Origin: Cristatella mucedo
Taxonomy: Eukaryota > Bryozoa > Phylactolaemata > Cristatellidae
Assembly (NCBI GenBank): GCA_009760855.2
Contig: WPIO01000048.1
Coordinates: forward strand, 2,549,501-2,613,500
Length of the DNA stretch: 64,000 nucleotides
Reading direction: 5' to 3'
The notes under the pieces were generated by a model. The model saw only the letters and a list, made by a program, of their open reading frames with translations, was not told the DNA's origin and did not search any database. Positions within the stretch are counted from its first letter, which is position 1, and each line of letters starts with the position of its first letter. Shown here piece by piece: positions 45,290 to 56,811 of this stretch. The translations under genes were made by a program, and so were the position numbers.

Positions 45290-46540
45290 CTGGCACCGAA
45301 CTTCACACTCTTAAATCTCTCTGCAGCATTTGACAGTGACCACCAGATGTTCCTGAAGTGCAACTTAAAATGCCTTTATATCACAGTGCCAAACTGTGTT
45401 AGGTCCTAACTCGGTGGGACATGTTATGGTGTTGGTATAAGTCACTGTCAGTTTTCGTGGAGCCCTAGGAGTAAGGAATTGTGGTGTATCATACGGTTCG
45501 GTCTAAGCCCACACCGGCTGCTCCCACTCTGACTGAAGTCATATTCAAGCACTCGTGTAACTTTTATTTCTACACCGATAGCGCCGATGGCTCTTCGTAT
45601 CGGTTGACCCTTCTAAACCTAGCTCCTTATTCGAAGCACTTACTTTGCTTGCCGCCAGCATCGACAACAGTCATACTTGACGGCCATCTCTTACTGACGA
45701 TGGGACAAATCTAATAGTTATGGGAAAGCCTAGTGTCACCATCAAGTTAGAAGACCTCATCCTCAAGATTTGTGTATCTAGCATCACTTCCGTACTTCCT
45801 CGCGTAATCCGGGTGCTCCTCTCCAAAATGAGTTGTCATTGGATGAACACCTCGATTGCTTTCACCGTCGCATTGGTCTGATTTCAGCAGAGGAAGATTG
45901 CCTACATTGGCGCCTGCTTGGACGAGAGTTCGACAGCCGAACAACGCCACGAATTTGTGGCATCGCATCTAGACGGCTACAATTTTCTTTCTTCGGGACT
46001 CTTGGCATGTGCCCTTAATCTGCTGCGACTAGAGCAAAACACAGCAGCTCGTCTTGTCTGTGAAAGGCGTAGCTGCTATATCCCACCACTTCTGTCCGAC
46101 CTTCAATGGCTCCCTACCAAGCATCTGGCCAACCAAGATCCTTTCGTAGGCCTACAAGCTGCTTCATTTGCTTGTACTATGTAATATTTACTATGTATTT
46201 TACTATGCTTGTACAGCTAATCTATCCAGTATTTTTGCTTCTTCAGTGTGATTTTGCAGCAAAATCGCACACATGTTTACCATAGCGTTTAGTGAGCCAT
46301 TGTGATCTGTCCTTTGCGTGTTTATGCGTGCTTACACCTCGAATGGTGCCACTAACCATATTTATTAATCGACACTACGCACGTGCACCCCTAATCATGT
46401 TATATTAGTTTTAACTGTGCATTTTACTACTAACCATTCGATCATGTCTCCTTTAAAGCATCTGCAAAGTGCCTAGAAATAGATTAAGTTCTCTGAGGGC
46501 GCAATGCAAATATATTATTTTTCTTATTATTACTATTAGC
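45290..46540 (+). mobile_element. LINE-A copy, strongly decayed
   Basis: Begins at the first catalytic block in degraded form (LNLSAAFDSDHQMFLKC). LLSDLQWLPTKH and a 3' UTR follow, with GTGCCTAGAAATAGATTAAG, GGGCGC and a TTATTATTACTATTA tail. Confidence 0.8.
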
Positions 46541-46544
46541 AGCT

Positions 46545-47035
46545 CCTCAGCCGCCTGTCGACTCGCAGCTCCTCGCACTAAATTGAAAAATTGTTGCGAT
46601 CGAGCCTTCAGTTCACATCTACCAAAATTCAGGAGCTTGCTTGTGGCTTCTGTCATTTCCACCATTGATCTTTAATCGTTGAAGTCTCAGCTGAAGGCGT
46701 ACCTGTTCCACCCAGCTTACGCTGCGCCCCTGTGAATTCGTAATTGTCCCTCTGTCCTTTGCGTGCTTACTTGTACTTGATTTAGTGCAAGTTATTAACT
46801 AGCCAGGGGCTCTACTAAGCAATGACCCTGAGTGTGCTCTTGTGTACATTTCCATTCTGTTCTGTGCTTAATACATATGCAGCTTATTTACTTTTGCATG
46901 TGGCCTAAACATGGCATCGTCCATGTTATTTATCTTGGATTGTTGCTTCCCTGGTAGTGAGTTGTAAATCACCTAGATAGAGATTGGGTACTCTTAATCG
47001 TATATCACAACGAACTATTATCAAACTATAAGTAT
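46545..47035 (+). mobile_element. LINE-A-related 3' copy abutting the previous tail
   Basis: Starts RLAAPRTKLKNCCDRAFSSH, equivalent to the P-R-T-x-L-K-S-x-G-D-R-A-F block, then a diverged 3' UTR ending CACCTAGATAGAGATTGGGT. It begins directly after a (TTA)n tail. Confidence 0.7.
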
Positions 47036-48560
47036 TTCAGACTATAGTTTTATTTGCTAATATAAGCGGCAGTACTTTTTCTGTGCTTCAAATGTACAGA
47101 ACAAATAAATATTCACAGGGTAAGCATCTTGTGCACCATCATTGCTTGAATTATTTCCTTGGTTTGAATGTTCTGAACATTATGTGTCCTTTGGTAACGG
47201 ACGTGGTTTCATTAGTAGTCATTTGCTGACTCGGTGCATAAATTGGCGTGTCTTTGTGAAAATACATCTCTCTTGATGTTAACACGTTGTCTATTGCTGT
47301 TGGCTTTTTAGGGCTTTTTAGAACTTTTTGGGGCTATTTAGCTGATCATTTGACTACGAGTGTGCATATTTCCTACGAACTTTGCTTATTAGTCGCTGTT
47401 GATATGACTGTATGTGATCCCATTGAATTCTGAGAATATCTTCCTGAGCTATTCTCCCGAAAGACACTTCAACAGTTTGCCGCATTTACTAGACGATGAA
47501 GAACCGAGAACTTTAGAGAGCGCAACTCGGAGCAACTCTAAAATTTGTTATCCAATCATTAGCAATTAACCTATACAAGAGGCTTACATCCACCAGAGCT
47601 AAATTGCAGATGATCATTAATGAGATTCTTGAATATGTACGGTGCATCTTTGGAAGGAATAACCGCAGCATCTTTTTGGTATTTGTATAACGGTCATGGT
47701 AGTAATAGCATAGCAATCAACCTTTTAGTCAACTACGTCGAATGGTTAAGATTGAGAACCTCTTAAGAAATTGGAAATAGTTCTGATTACGTCCCTGCTA
47801 TTTGTGATGTAGTCACTCTGGTCTCAGTGATTTCAAAAGGTGCGTTAATCAATTACATTGGCTGTATCTTATTTAGCACCTGCCTGTGTTAAAAATGTCT
47901 TTGCATAGTCGTCTACGAAGTCTAAAAGCTCGCATATGTTGGCTAGAATAGCAAGCAAGACCGCACAGATCTTCCAAACTTTATCTTCTACACACAAGAA
48001 TTGAGAAAACTAGCTCTGAATCTGAGAGCGCTTTAGTTTTGTTGCCATAAAAAATCATATTAAGCTAAAGTTGTAAAGACTATTGTGGAATATGTGTAAC
48101 GTTTCAATGCCTATAACCTGCAATTGGGAAGTGTTATTTGAAGTTCTTCTAGCTAAACTGGCGCAGTGGAAGGAAGAGTCAACCAGCGGACTTGACGGCG
48201 TTTTAGGCAGTTCGGTTTGGTGTTTTAAGTAGTGGGAGACCTAGAGACGGGCTCTGCTACAGGCGCCAGCACTGGTCCTAGAGGTCCTGGCAGTACAATC
48301 AACTTGTAGAACCACCTGACGACAAGCCCGCAACATTCGATACCTCCGACACGAATGGTTGTAGCGAATATACTGACTAGAGGCACGCTTCTCATAGCAT
48401 TCGCCAATATATGACGTACCTATACATTTTCAGTAAATCCTTAGCTGTTCCGAAAGTGGTAGAGACGCTTTTTGATAAGACAGCGCCAAGGCAACTGTAA
48501 ACTTGGCGACGCACGCTTCACTCACTTCCAAGGTAGTCAGCACTTGTCATTGCTGTCCAA
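47036..48560. other. Unassigned AT-rich flank upstream of gene B
   Basis: No element family, tRNA or coding homology seen. Confidence 0.45.
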
Positions 48561-48868
48561 CGGCACGGCCGTAGCTCAGACTAAGGCGCCCGCATCGCAG
48601 CGTGCGAGATTGCCAACGAGGAGGCGTCGAGGAGCGTCGATCTTCTTCGAGGGCCTCGTGCGTGCGAAAGCATTGTTATCTCGGTTGTTTTTTGCTGATT
48701 GTCAGATATGGGACACTTCCGATAAGGAGAGAAAGCCGAGCGATACCGTCGAGGAGTTTGGTCTGGGCTAATGCAGACAAGGCCCACGCCAGGTTCGCTC
48801 GGCTTTGCCTGGCTCCGTCGGCCTGAGGGGCGTCGGCCACGAAAGCAAGCGATCGACAAGCCGCCGAA

Positions 48869-49697
48869 ATGGAAGCCGACGCCGCCGCTGCCGATGCCGC
48901 CGCTGCTGGTGCTTCGCGAGATGCGGTCGACGATGCCCACTACGACTCTCTGCAGCGAGCGAGCGGCGCCCACCTGGAAATCGCCGCCGACGGCGACGCT
49001 CGACCTGGTGATGGCGGCCGAGTCTCGGCGGTAGCGAAAGCATCCGCTCTCAGAAAGACGGGCAGTGGCCGCCCGTCCACGTGGTTCAACTTGAAAACGT
49101 TCACCCTGCTCTCCGGCGTCTGCTTGCTCTCGCAGATGCTCGCCTTCTCCGTTCAAGTGGCGACCATCACCACGGTGCAGACAGCGTTCGGTCTGACCAC
49201 TTCCGACGTCGGCACGTGGTTTAGCTCCTACACGGCGGGCGAGATCGTCTCGGGCGTGCTCGTCTCGTACTTTGCGGGCCAGAGCCGCACACCGCGAGTG
49301 CTCGCAGCGGCCATGCTCGTCACCGGCGTCGGCTGCTTCGCTCACGCAGCCCCGCACGTTCTGTACGGGAGTCGCGGCAAAGCCGGCGACAGGACGTCAC
49401 TCTTCGCCGACGACAGTGCGGCTGGCGTCGCCTACGGCCGAGACGTCTGCGGCTTGGGCATCAGCCCGAGCGGTCCAACGACGATGGCGACGGACGGCGG
49501 TAACGGCAGCAGCCAGCCGGCCGCCGTCGCCGCCGACGACTCGTGCTCATCCGAAAGCTCGACGACGTACTGGGCGACCGTTCTGTACGCCGTCGCCGGG
49601 GTCGTGCTCGGCCTCGGCTACGGTCCAATACCCGTGCTGCCCATGGCGTACATAGACAACAACGCCGGCACGAAGAACGAGGCGTCGCTGTACCAAG
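48869..49697 (+). CDS. SLCO: SLCO gene B, coding exon 1 (N-terminal OATP half)
   Basis: 829 nt encode 276 codons plus one base (phase 1). The ATG is the first in frame after an upstream TGA at about 48824 and has G at -3 and +4. Residues 1-70 are an Ala/Asp-rich cytoplasmic tail. TM1 is at about 76-98 (TFTLLSGVCLLSQMLAFSVQ), then VATITTVQTAFGLTTSDVGT; TM2 is at about 113-136 and includes TAGEIVSGVLVSYFAGQSR. TPRVLAAAMLVTGVGC opens TM3. The extracellular loop 166-232 has paired cysteines, a GNGSS sequon and Ser/Asp richness. TM4 and the following segment read TVLYAVAGVVLGLGYGPIPV, then AYIDNNAGTKNEASLYQ. The donor is CAAG followed by GTGAGTG. It aligns throughout with gene A exon 1 but has a longer N-terminus. 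Family certain, substrate unknown. Confidence 0.95.
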
Positions 49698-50300
49698 GTG
49701 AGTGAACCGGACTCAAAAAAGCCGAGCGCATTCTGCTCGTTCGCGCTCGCGCACCCAACCGCTCTCGACGTCGAGCGCAACTCAACGACGACGACGAGAG
49801 CTTCGACCGGCAGTCGCACACGTGCGAGCGCTCCGGTCAGCATCCGGCCGCATCTAGTGGCTTTCCGACAAGCACTTGCCTCGTTTCGTCTCTCGTTTCA
49901 CCGCGCCGCCATTGCAGCTCGATGAGGTGCAATGGCGCTTGCTGCAGAAAGGTCTTGAGCGCCTGCAGAAAACTAACGTGAGGAGCCCGCGAGTCTGCAG
50001 CAGACAGCTTCGGCGGCGTAGCTATTGAGCACCTAGAGAATGTTCTGCAGAGCGTCTATTTTTAGGACAGGGCCGTGAAATGGCGCGGCCCTGCACATTT
50101 CTCTAGGGATTTAAAACAGTCTGAAACTTGTGGCTTTTTAAAGGGCCTCGTGTGCAAATGCAAACACGCTCTTCGGACACTTGAGAAAGGCGGAGTTTAA
50201 ATAAACTTCAAAGGCCTCCTGACTGCACAAGCTTGCCGCAGCAAATTAATCTGAGCAAAAATGGTCTGTGCTTAACTGCCTGCCTGCTGGTTTGACTTCT
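49698..50300. other. Start of gene B intron 1
   Basis: GC-rich to about 49930, then ordinary; no further coding or repeats seen. Confidence 0.4.
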
Positions 50301-50301
50301 T

Positions 50302-50415
50302 TGTCAAACTGGTTGTGGGATATTTCCCCCTGGACGTTTCCCCCGGATATTTCCCCCTGGTTGACCCTGGGACATTTCCCGCGGATATTTTACACCCGGG
50401 AGTAGGACATTTCCC
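50302..50415 (+). repeat. GC-rich minisatellite, left inverted arm
   Basis: Imperfect repeats of (GGA[CT]ATTTCCCCC) with TGG spacers, for example GTGGGATATTTCCCCCTGG and GGACATTTCCCCC. The inverse of this array occurs at 51080-51158. Confidence 0.85.
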
Positions 50416-50446
50416 CCTATGTTGATGACTGTATAACTAAGAATAC

Positions 50447-50550
<104 letters not shown>

Positions 50551-50812
50551 ATGATCAAATGAAGTTTACGCTCTATTAAAATTAAATCAACTCAGTGTAA
50601 TTAGAAGAATAGATGGATTGGAAGGATAGTTTCTAATGGAGGGAGCGGCGGCGGCGGCGGTTGCAGCGGCGAGCTATACAGTTCGGTTACGCGGAAGTTC
50701 GGTCCCGCTCGACGCCGCCAGGCACTTGTTCGTACCCGTCAAAGCGGGCTCGCGCTACGGCGTGCCGCGCGTTCCTGCAAATGAGCGCTAAGCCTCAGAG
50801 GTCTATTGAGTA

Positions 50813-50841
50813 TAACTAGATCTCCTCAAGAGATCTAGTTA
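50813..50841. other. Perfect 12-bp stem-loop
   Basis: TAACTAGATCTC, loop CTCAA, GAGATCTAGTTA. CCCTAAT follows 3-4 nt later. Confidence 0.9.
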
Positions 50842-50910
50842 CGCCCTAATACGCACTAATTAAAGCACGGAATACGAGCAACGGTGGATTTAGACGGCGG
50901 AGGCGCAGCC

Positions 50911-51074
50911 CGCCCTAAACCCTAAAACCTAAACCCTAAGCACCAAGTCCTAAAATCCTAAACGCTAAACCCTAAAAACTCTAAGCCCTAAATTCTAAAC
51001 CCTACCCCTAAACCCTAAAAACCCTATAAACCCTAAAACCCTAAACAATAAACCCTAAAACCTAACCCTAAACC
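50911..51074 (+). repeat. Degenerate CCCTAAA telomere-like tract
   Basis: About 20 units of CCCTAAA with variants CCCTAAAA, CCTAAA and TCCTAAA over 164 bp. CCCTAAA is the plant/algal-type telomere unit and not the animal CCCTAA. Units are too irregular for a recent telomerase product. Confidence 0.85.
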
Positions 51075-51079
51075 ATTTA

Positions 51080-51158
51080 CCGGGGGGGGGGGATGTCCTA
51101 CCCCAGGGGGGAATGTGGGGGGGACGTCCAGGGGGGAATGTCCCTACCCCGTCAAACT
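51080..51158 (-). repeat. GC-rich minisatellite, right inverted arm
   Basis: GGGGGGATGTCCTACCCC, GACGTCCAGGGGGGAATGTC and following bases are the reverse complement of the 50302-50359 array, including the shared TGGACGT junction. Confidence 0.85.
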
Positions 51159-51429
51159 ATAGTGCTATACAAGGCCGCCTCCGCTACACAGTGCCGATAA
51201 TTTATTGTATATACTGTTTATATATCATTAGATAATGTACTTGTTATTATATAATTTGTAAGTATATTATTGTTATAATGTATTACCGTATATAATACTG
51301 TAATAAAACTAATAATATCACATATGCATATCATAGTAAAATATTGCTTTATTATAAGACCATGGAATTATTATAAAATATTATTCTAAAATGTATTCCC
51401 TAGTGCCGATAATTTATTGCCGGGGCGCA

Positions 51430-51745
51430 ACCTCTGGCTTACGCTTCTAGCTCACTACCGATTGAACTTATTAGCTGCAACCATTCTGAGGCACTCGTCT
51501 CATGCGCTAAAAGCCTTGGCTCTAATTTACGAATGATCCATCTGTCCCATTCCAAAATGGCCTTTCAACAGAAAACCGCATTAGCTCCAGAGTTCGTGTA
51601 GGATACTTTCAGATATTTAGCTTTGAAAAATTGAACATTGATAGATCAGATTACCACAGCCAAGCTGGTTCAATAATTCGTGATATCCCGCTTAGAATTC
51701 TGTAACTCACTAGTCACACTTTCCCATCTGCTTTACACACCTTAA
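51430..51745 (+). mobile_element. LINE-A fragment, decayed
   Basis: Remnants of the post-palm region on the plus strand: CCAAAATGGCCTTTCAACAG, then a degraded S-S-R-V-R-V-G-Y-F-Q, then ATTCGTGATATCCCGC. Confidence 0.65.
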
Positions 51746-51749
51746 AATT

Positions 51750-53705
51750 TAATGTAATGTATCTCCGTCTGTAACTCCACAAAGCCATAAAGACTATGCA
51801 GGTGTTACGCAGGACAGTTTTGTATAGCGCACTCACAGCCTAAGCGGCTTTCATTACGCATTCGATAGCCAACAGACTTCGTCTCACGCAACAAAGAGAA
51901 AGTGGCAAGCATAGCAGAGTCAGGAGAGCAGTTGAGGTAGTGAGTAGCATGGAAGTAGCAGCCCAGGACTGCTGTATTTGATGAGCCATGGTCAACAGCG
52001 GGAGAGGAGTTGTCGTTCCGTAAGAATCGTGGAAGCGAGTTACACAGCCTAGGACTTGCCGAGCTCAAGCTTCTGTCGCCAACGGTCTTTAAGCGGAGAA
52101 ATGGAACAGCTAATGTATTGTCCACACAGGACCTGAGGGCGCGAAGAGCTGAAACTGGTGCAGCAGTCCAGCTAGGTACGAAGGAGCCAAGCCGTGGCGG
52201 GCCTTGTGGGTCAGCGTAAGAGCTTTGCTCTGTATCCGTTGCTCATCCGGCATCCATCCTAGCTCTTTCAGCAAAGTAGACACCTGCTCAAACCTCTGGG
52301 ACTTGAAGACTAGTCTTGCAGCCATATTCACAGTCAGCTGCAGTGGCCTAGTTGCTTTCTTTGGTAGACCAGCCAAAGGGAACTACAATAATCAAGCCGG
52401 GTCAGAACTATGGAGCTAATTAATTTTTTCTTACACGCCACTGTGGAAGACAGCTCCTAATCTAGGATAGGGATCGGACGTGATGGCTAGCTGTACACGC
52501 AGTCTTCTGAATGAAACTTTTAAAATTGAGGCAGCTGTCGAAAACGACACCTAGATTTCGAGCACGCGGTAATGGTCGTACAACAGTATCACCTATTAGA
52601 AGCGCAAAGCCTTTAAATACAGCCACACGCTTAGGGTGTCCTATGAGCAGCAGTTCGGTTGCATCGTCATTTAGCTTCAAGAAATTTTCCGACATCCAGG
52701 ATCGAATGTCGGCAAGGCAAGCATTCAGTTTGTCAGTTGCTGCAGCAGATTCCGACGGTTTGAATGACAAATACAGCTGAGTATCGTCAGCATAAAAGTG
52801 GTGTCCTATTCCATGGGCCTTAATTCCTTTTCCCAGAGGTTGAGCATAAATAAAGAGCAGCAAGGGACCGAGTACGGACCCTTGAGGGACTCCACAGGTG
52901 ACCCTTTTCGTGTCGGAGACCTGACCCCCACACGACACAGATTGAACATGACCCGGCAAGCACGATCTAAACCACGCCAGTGCCTCGTCCGCCAGACCAA
53001 TCGTTGTTCTCAATTATTCGAGTAGAACATCGAGATCAAAGGTGTCAAAGGCAGCTGACAGATCTAGCAGAGCTAGAGCAGCGATATTTCCGTCGTCGCT
53101 GCCACGTATGTCATTTTTAACACGGAGGAGAGCAGTTTCAGTGGAGTGCTGCCTCTTGAACCCTGATTGGAATGTTTCTGACATTCCATTATTTTCAATA
53201 TGTTCAGCCAGCTGCTTAGCAATATTTTTTTAAGAATCTTTTATAAGAACGGAAGAAAGGAAACTGGGCAATAGTTTGCAAGTATCTCTGTATCTAATCC
53301 AGGCTTTTTAAGTATGGGTCTAACGATTGCCGATTTGAAGGACTTGGGGACGACCCCTTTTCCCAAAGAAGCATTAAAACTCTCGGCTATGGCAGGGCTA
53401 AGTTGGTCTTCTAGTGAAGACCACAGAGGTGATGGTATAAGGTCTTCAGGAGACGAGCTCTTTTTGTTAGACGTTATTAAGGTAGCCACATCGCATGCAG
53501 AAACCTCGGAAAACCTTTTAAGGGAGGTCACAGGTTGTGATACCGCAATTGCTTTAGTCGGAGTGGCTTTATGGAGGTACGAATGTGCACGATTTTTTCA
53601 TTAAAGAAAGCTGAAAACTTTTCGGCTGAGCCCTTAATATATGGGGAGTCAGACCTCTCAGCATTGGCCAGTAAATGGTTTATAGTCTTAAAAATGTGTG
53701 CGAAA
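51750..53705 (-). mobile_element. LINE-B copy from linker to tail
   Basis: In order on the minus strand: DVATLITSNKKSSSPEDLIP and ASLGKGVVPKSFKSAIVRPI (RT N-terminus), a break, then the palm at 53013-52462 with [19 protein letters not shown] and [20 protein letters not shown], then [11 protein letters not shown]. The C-terminus [14 protein letters not shown]-like block and LGWMPDEQRIQSKALTLTHK follow in other frames, then the 3' UTR and a TTACATTA tail at about 51750. About four frame breaks. Confidence 0.92.
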
Positions 53706-54180
53706 CCGTGTCTATCGGAACCTCCGCAACTGGCATATTACACCAATTCTCCCCAGTATTCACTAGCTTCCCATATTGTAGAATATCGAATTTAAAGTTA
53801 TGTCACTCACTTTTGTGGCTGTATATGCCCTTACTCTGGCCTGTTTATCCGAAGTACTTCTTCATCAATCGCACCACCAGCTCCTCTGACTCCGGTCGAT
53901 TGGAAATACTACCAAGGAACTTCAAATTCATTTGATTACGGGCTTTTGATTCTTATGTTCACAAAGTCTAAAGCCCGCTCCCGGTGGATATCACATCATC
54001 TACCGATAAGATGACACATACTAAAAGCTAAAATTCCACCGTTTTATCGCATCTTTGCTCAGTCTGCGTACAGGTTCCATTCAAGTACTTTTCTAGCTGA
54101 AAATGTTCATGCTGTAACAGATCAACTGACATATGCCTAGAACTAGATTGATTTCTCTTCTAGCGCCATGTAAATCTCGT
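53706..54180 (+). mobile_element. Old LINE-A-like C-terminal fragment
   Basis: Weak plus-strand similarity to the L-x-W-L-P-V-x-x-R-I-x-F-K block and a 3' end ATGCCTAGAACTAGATTGAT. Low confidence because of age. Confidence 0.5.
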
Positions 54181-54506
54181 TTAACGTAACATAACATTTT
54201 TGTAAATCGAAATCCCGAGACAGAGCTCTTCGCATTCCGGTGCACAAACTGCATGAATGCATATGCGATCTGTAGCGAAGGTTGCAAATAAGGCATTAGT
54301 TTAGAAATATAGAAAGACCAATTACCATCTGCCGAGGGACTCAGTGCCAAAACTCATTTCCCATCGAGCTGAGAATTTAGCCGGCGGGGGGGAGATCGGC
54401 TGGTCAGTCGCACCGGAGTTATTGAGTTTCTTCGGAGCAGCTCATAGATAATAGCATCGAGTCGTGGGCATGCAGACGATGAGCGGCGTGTTATACAAAA
54501 AGCACT

Positions 54507-54670
54507 GACTGATTTAACAGCCTCTTTTGCATAGCGGCAGAAGAGCCTTTGCGGCTATCGCCACCGATTGCAGCGGCAGTAAAGGATCGCCCACTGCAGG
54601 ATTCGAACCCACGACCTCGAGACCGAGGTCATTGAAAGCAACAGCCTTACCTAGTGTGCCATCACAGCTT
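54507..54670 (-). mobile_element. SINE1 copy, tRNA-derived
   Basis: GATTCGAACCCACGACCTCG (box B in reverse), GGCAGAAGAGCC body and GCCTTACCTAGTGTGCC box A region. Confidence 0.88.
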
Positions 54671-54797
54671 ATGATCTTACATATGAAAGTAGCACCGTAC
54701 TTTGACTCCAGTGAATCGCTTGACTGACATGAAGGAACATCGCTCAAGAAGCCTTGACCTAGCCGCAGTCTTGCCAAGGCTTCCAGGCTCCTGCCAG

Positions 54798-54907
54798 AAG
54801 AGAGGATAACCATTGCTGAGAAGGGGGATAACCATTGCTGAGAAGAGAGGATAACCATTGCTGAGAAGGGGGGATAACCATTGCTGAGAAGGGGGGATAA
54901 CCATTGC
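54798..54907. repeat. Minisatellite, about 24 bp x 4.5
   Basis: Unit GGATAACCATTGCTGAGAAG with 2-6 further G/A bases; spacers alternate AGA and GGGG. Confidence 0.95.
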
Positions 54908-55075
54908 AAGCCATTTGAGTCTGGTGGACGCGACTGCAAGCACTCGTGCCCAGCAGACTCGTTGTGTCCTCCGTCTCCGAGAGATGAGATGTGGTAGAAC
55001 TGGTCATTTAGCACTTGTTACGCGTACTTTAGAACGACACGTATTGTCTGTTGCTAGCTCCACTGAAGATCAACG

Positions 55076-55192
55076 GCTGCGATAAAGAAGCTCTTTATCG
55101 CAGCTAGTGTTAATTAATTTACACTGGTGTCATGCCCTGAAGGCATCATGCAAGGGAATAAAAGCTCAAAAAAGCTAAGTATTCAGCTTAGA
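55076..55192. other. Cluster of short stem-loops
   Basis: GCTGCGATAAAG-AAGCT-CTTTATCGCAGC (55076-55104) is a perfect 12-bp stem. ATGCC-CTGAA-GGCAT (about 55132-55146) and CTAAG-TATTCAG-CTTAG (about 55175-55191) follow in line, all in gene B intron 1. Confidence 0.8.
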
Positions 55193-55585
55193 AATAACGT
55201 GAATTATTTATTGAAGCTCGTAGCAATTTATAAATCCCAATAGTAACTAGGCACTAACAAACATAAACATGTAGAGTCTCTGTGTAACTTAGAAGTAAGG
55301 CACGCTCGAAGGCATATCTAGGTAGTCGCTTCATCATCAGCAGGTTCGGCGTGCCATTCGGAAGCCAGCAGAGCACACGCGAACTCCTGACGGGTGTTTG
55401 CTCGTTTAATTGGCTTGGTTTTTTAAGTGTACTTGTAAGCATCCTACGTGTGGCCATAAGAAGAGATAGGAGAAATATTGGTAGCCTATAGCCTTTCCGT
55501 TATATCTGTAAGCTGGGTAGTGCCTATGTACACATATCTGTCGCCGCCAGAATGTATACCGACTTCCATGCTTACTCTTTTTAAG

Positions 55586-55672
55586 GATTATTTTACGGAG
55601 TGAATTACTTCGGATATGTAATCGGCTATTTGTTTGCTGCCGGAACATTGACGTTTTACGTCGACCTCTCGG
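55586..55672 (+). CDS. SLCO: SLCO gene B, coding exon 2
   Basis: An 87-nt phase 1-1 exon. The acceptor is CTCTTTTTAAG before GA, which completes a Gly codon, and the donor is CTCGG followed by GTAAGT at 55673. It encodes LFYGVNYFGYVIGYLFAAG and then TLTFYVDLS, the helix and Y-V-D motif of OATPs. Same length and phase as gene A exon 2. Confidence 0.93.
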
Positions 55673-56289
55673 GTAAGTTGCAACCGCTGCTGTCGCAGAC
55701 ACAGGCGTTGCATGGTGACATTGCTCTCGCAATCTCCGCTTTCTTTCTACCTGTTTCATCATTAAATGAGGTCAATATATTGACATAGGCCTTGATTTTT
55801 CATACATCATCTTGAGTGTTGTACAAAAATTACGTTGGCCAACTTTCCCCGTCAATCTTCAACGAACCTTACTAGCCAGAGGGCGTAGCTGATTCAGATG
55901 GAAAATTTCTGACATTATTGGTCAGCGTCTGCCAATTACTCTCTCCTGGCTTGACAACCATGAAATCTAATTTAAGGAGGCTGTCCGTCTTAACGTACAA
56001 CCCTTTCATCTCCTTGTCGATTTAATATTGTTCAATCAATCAAAAAGACATCGTCTAACCGACTGGCTACAGTGCCATTATAAAAGTGAAAAGCTAATAT
56101 TTTCTCTACGAGGTATCAAACTTACATACTTGTACAGATATATCCGTAAAAGCGATTAGAAATAAAACAGTTAAGAAACGAAATGGCGTTATGACTGTAG
56201 CTACGTTCAATTTCGAATCCATCCAAATGATGTCAACTCTGTGCTTGCTAAGAAAATTACTACGCCAGTAATTTGTGCTAATTCTATAG

Positions 56290-56580
56290 ACGTGAATTTC
56301 ACCAGTGAAGACCCTCGCTGGATTGGCGCCTGGTGGATTGGCTACGTCGTCTGCGGCGGAGTTAACTTCCTCCTAGCGGTTCCAATGTTCTTCTTTCCGC
56401 CGTCTCTCTCCAAGCCTGTGCCTTCAAATAGCTCCACAGCAGAGCTGCAGGAATCTGAGGAGAAGCCTGGCGTGCTAGCTCAAGCACACGTTGGGTCAAT
56501 CCCTGCCCAAGATGGCAATGATACGACTGCCGAGGAAGAAGCGGGGGAGGACTACTCCGACGAGCTTCCGACTCCAAAAA
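56290..56580 (+). CDS. SLCO: SLCO gene B, coding exon 3 (OATP signature)
   Basis: A 291-nt phase 1-1 exon. The acceptor is chosen at ATTCTATAG (56289); an in-phase alternative at GCCAG (about 56265) would add 8 residues. It encodes DVNFTSEDPRWIGAWWIGYV, an OATP signature with Y in place of the final F/L, then the helix LLAVPMFFFPPSL. A cytoplasmic loop with an acidic run (EEEAGEDYSDELPTPK) follows, similar to that in gene A. An NFT sequon precedes the signature. The donor is AAAA followed by GTAGGT at 56581. Confidence 0.94.
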
Positions 56581-56811
56581 GTAGGTCACTAAACGCATAT
56601 TCTGCAATCGCAGTTTGAATTGTAGGCAACGCGTTTACTTTTCACTGGTATGCAAACCTGCTTGCTTTGTTTTAAGCCTTGACGACGTTTTTATTTTGAG
56701 GTCGCTTTTTGAGATAGCTTATGTGACCATAGTTAATCGGGTCACTTTCGAATGCCCTGTGCGATTGTGAGTGCTGAATTGTGAGCATTTTTTTCGAAGT
56801 CGGAAGCATTT

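Noticed and set aside
48562-48620. tRNA-like relic just upstream of gene B (GCCGTAGCTCAGACTAAGGC)
   Set aside because: A-box-like start is followed by CGTGCGAGATTGCC without a proper B box or acceptor stem pairing; too weak to list.
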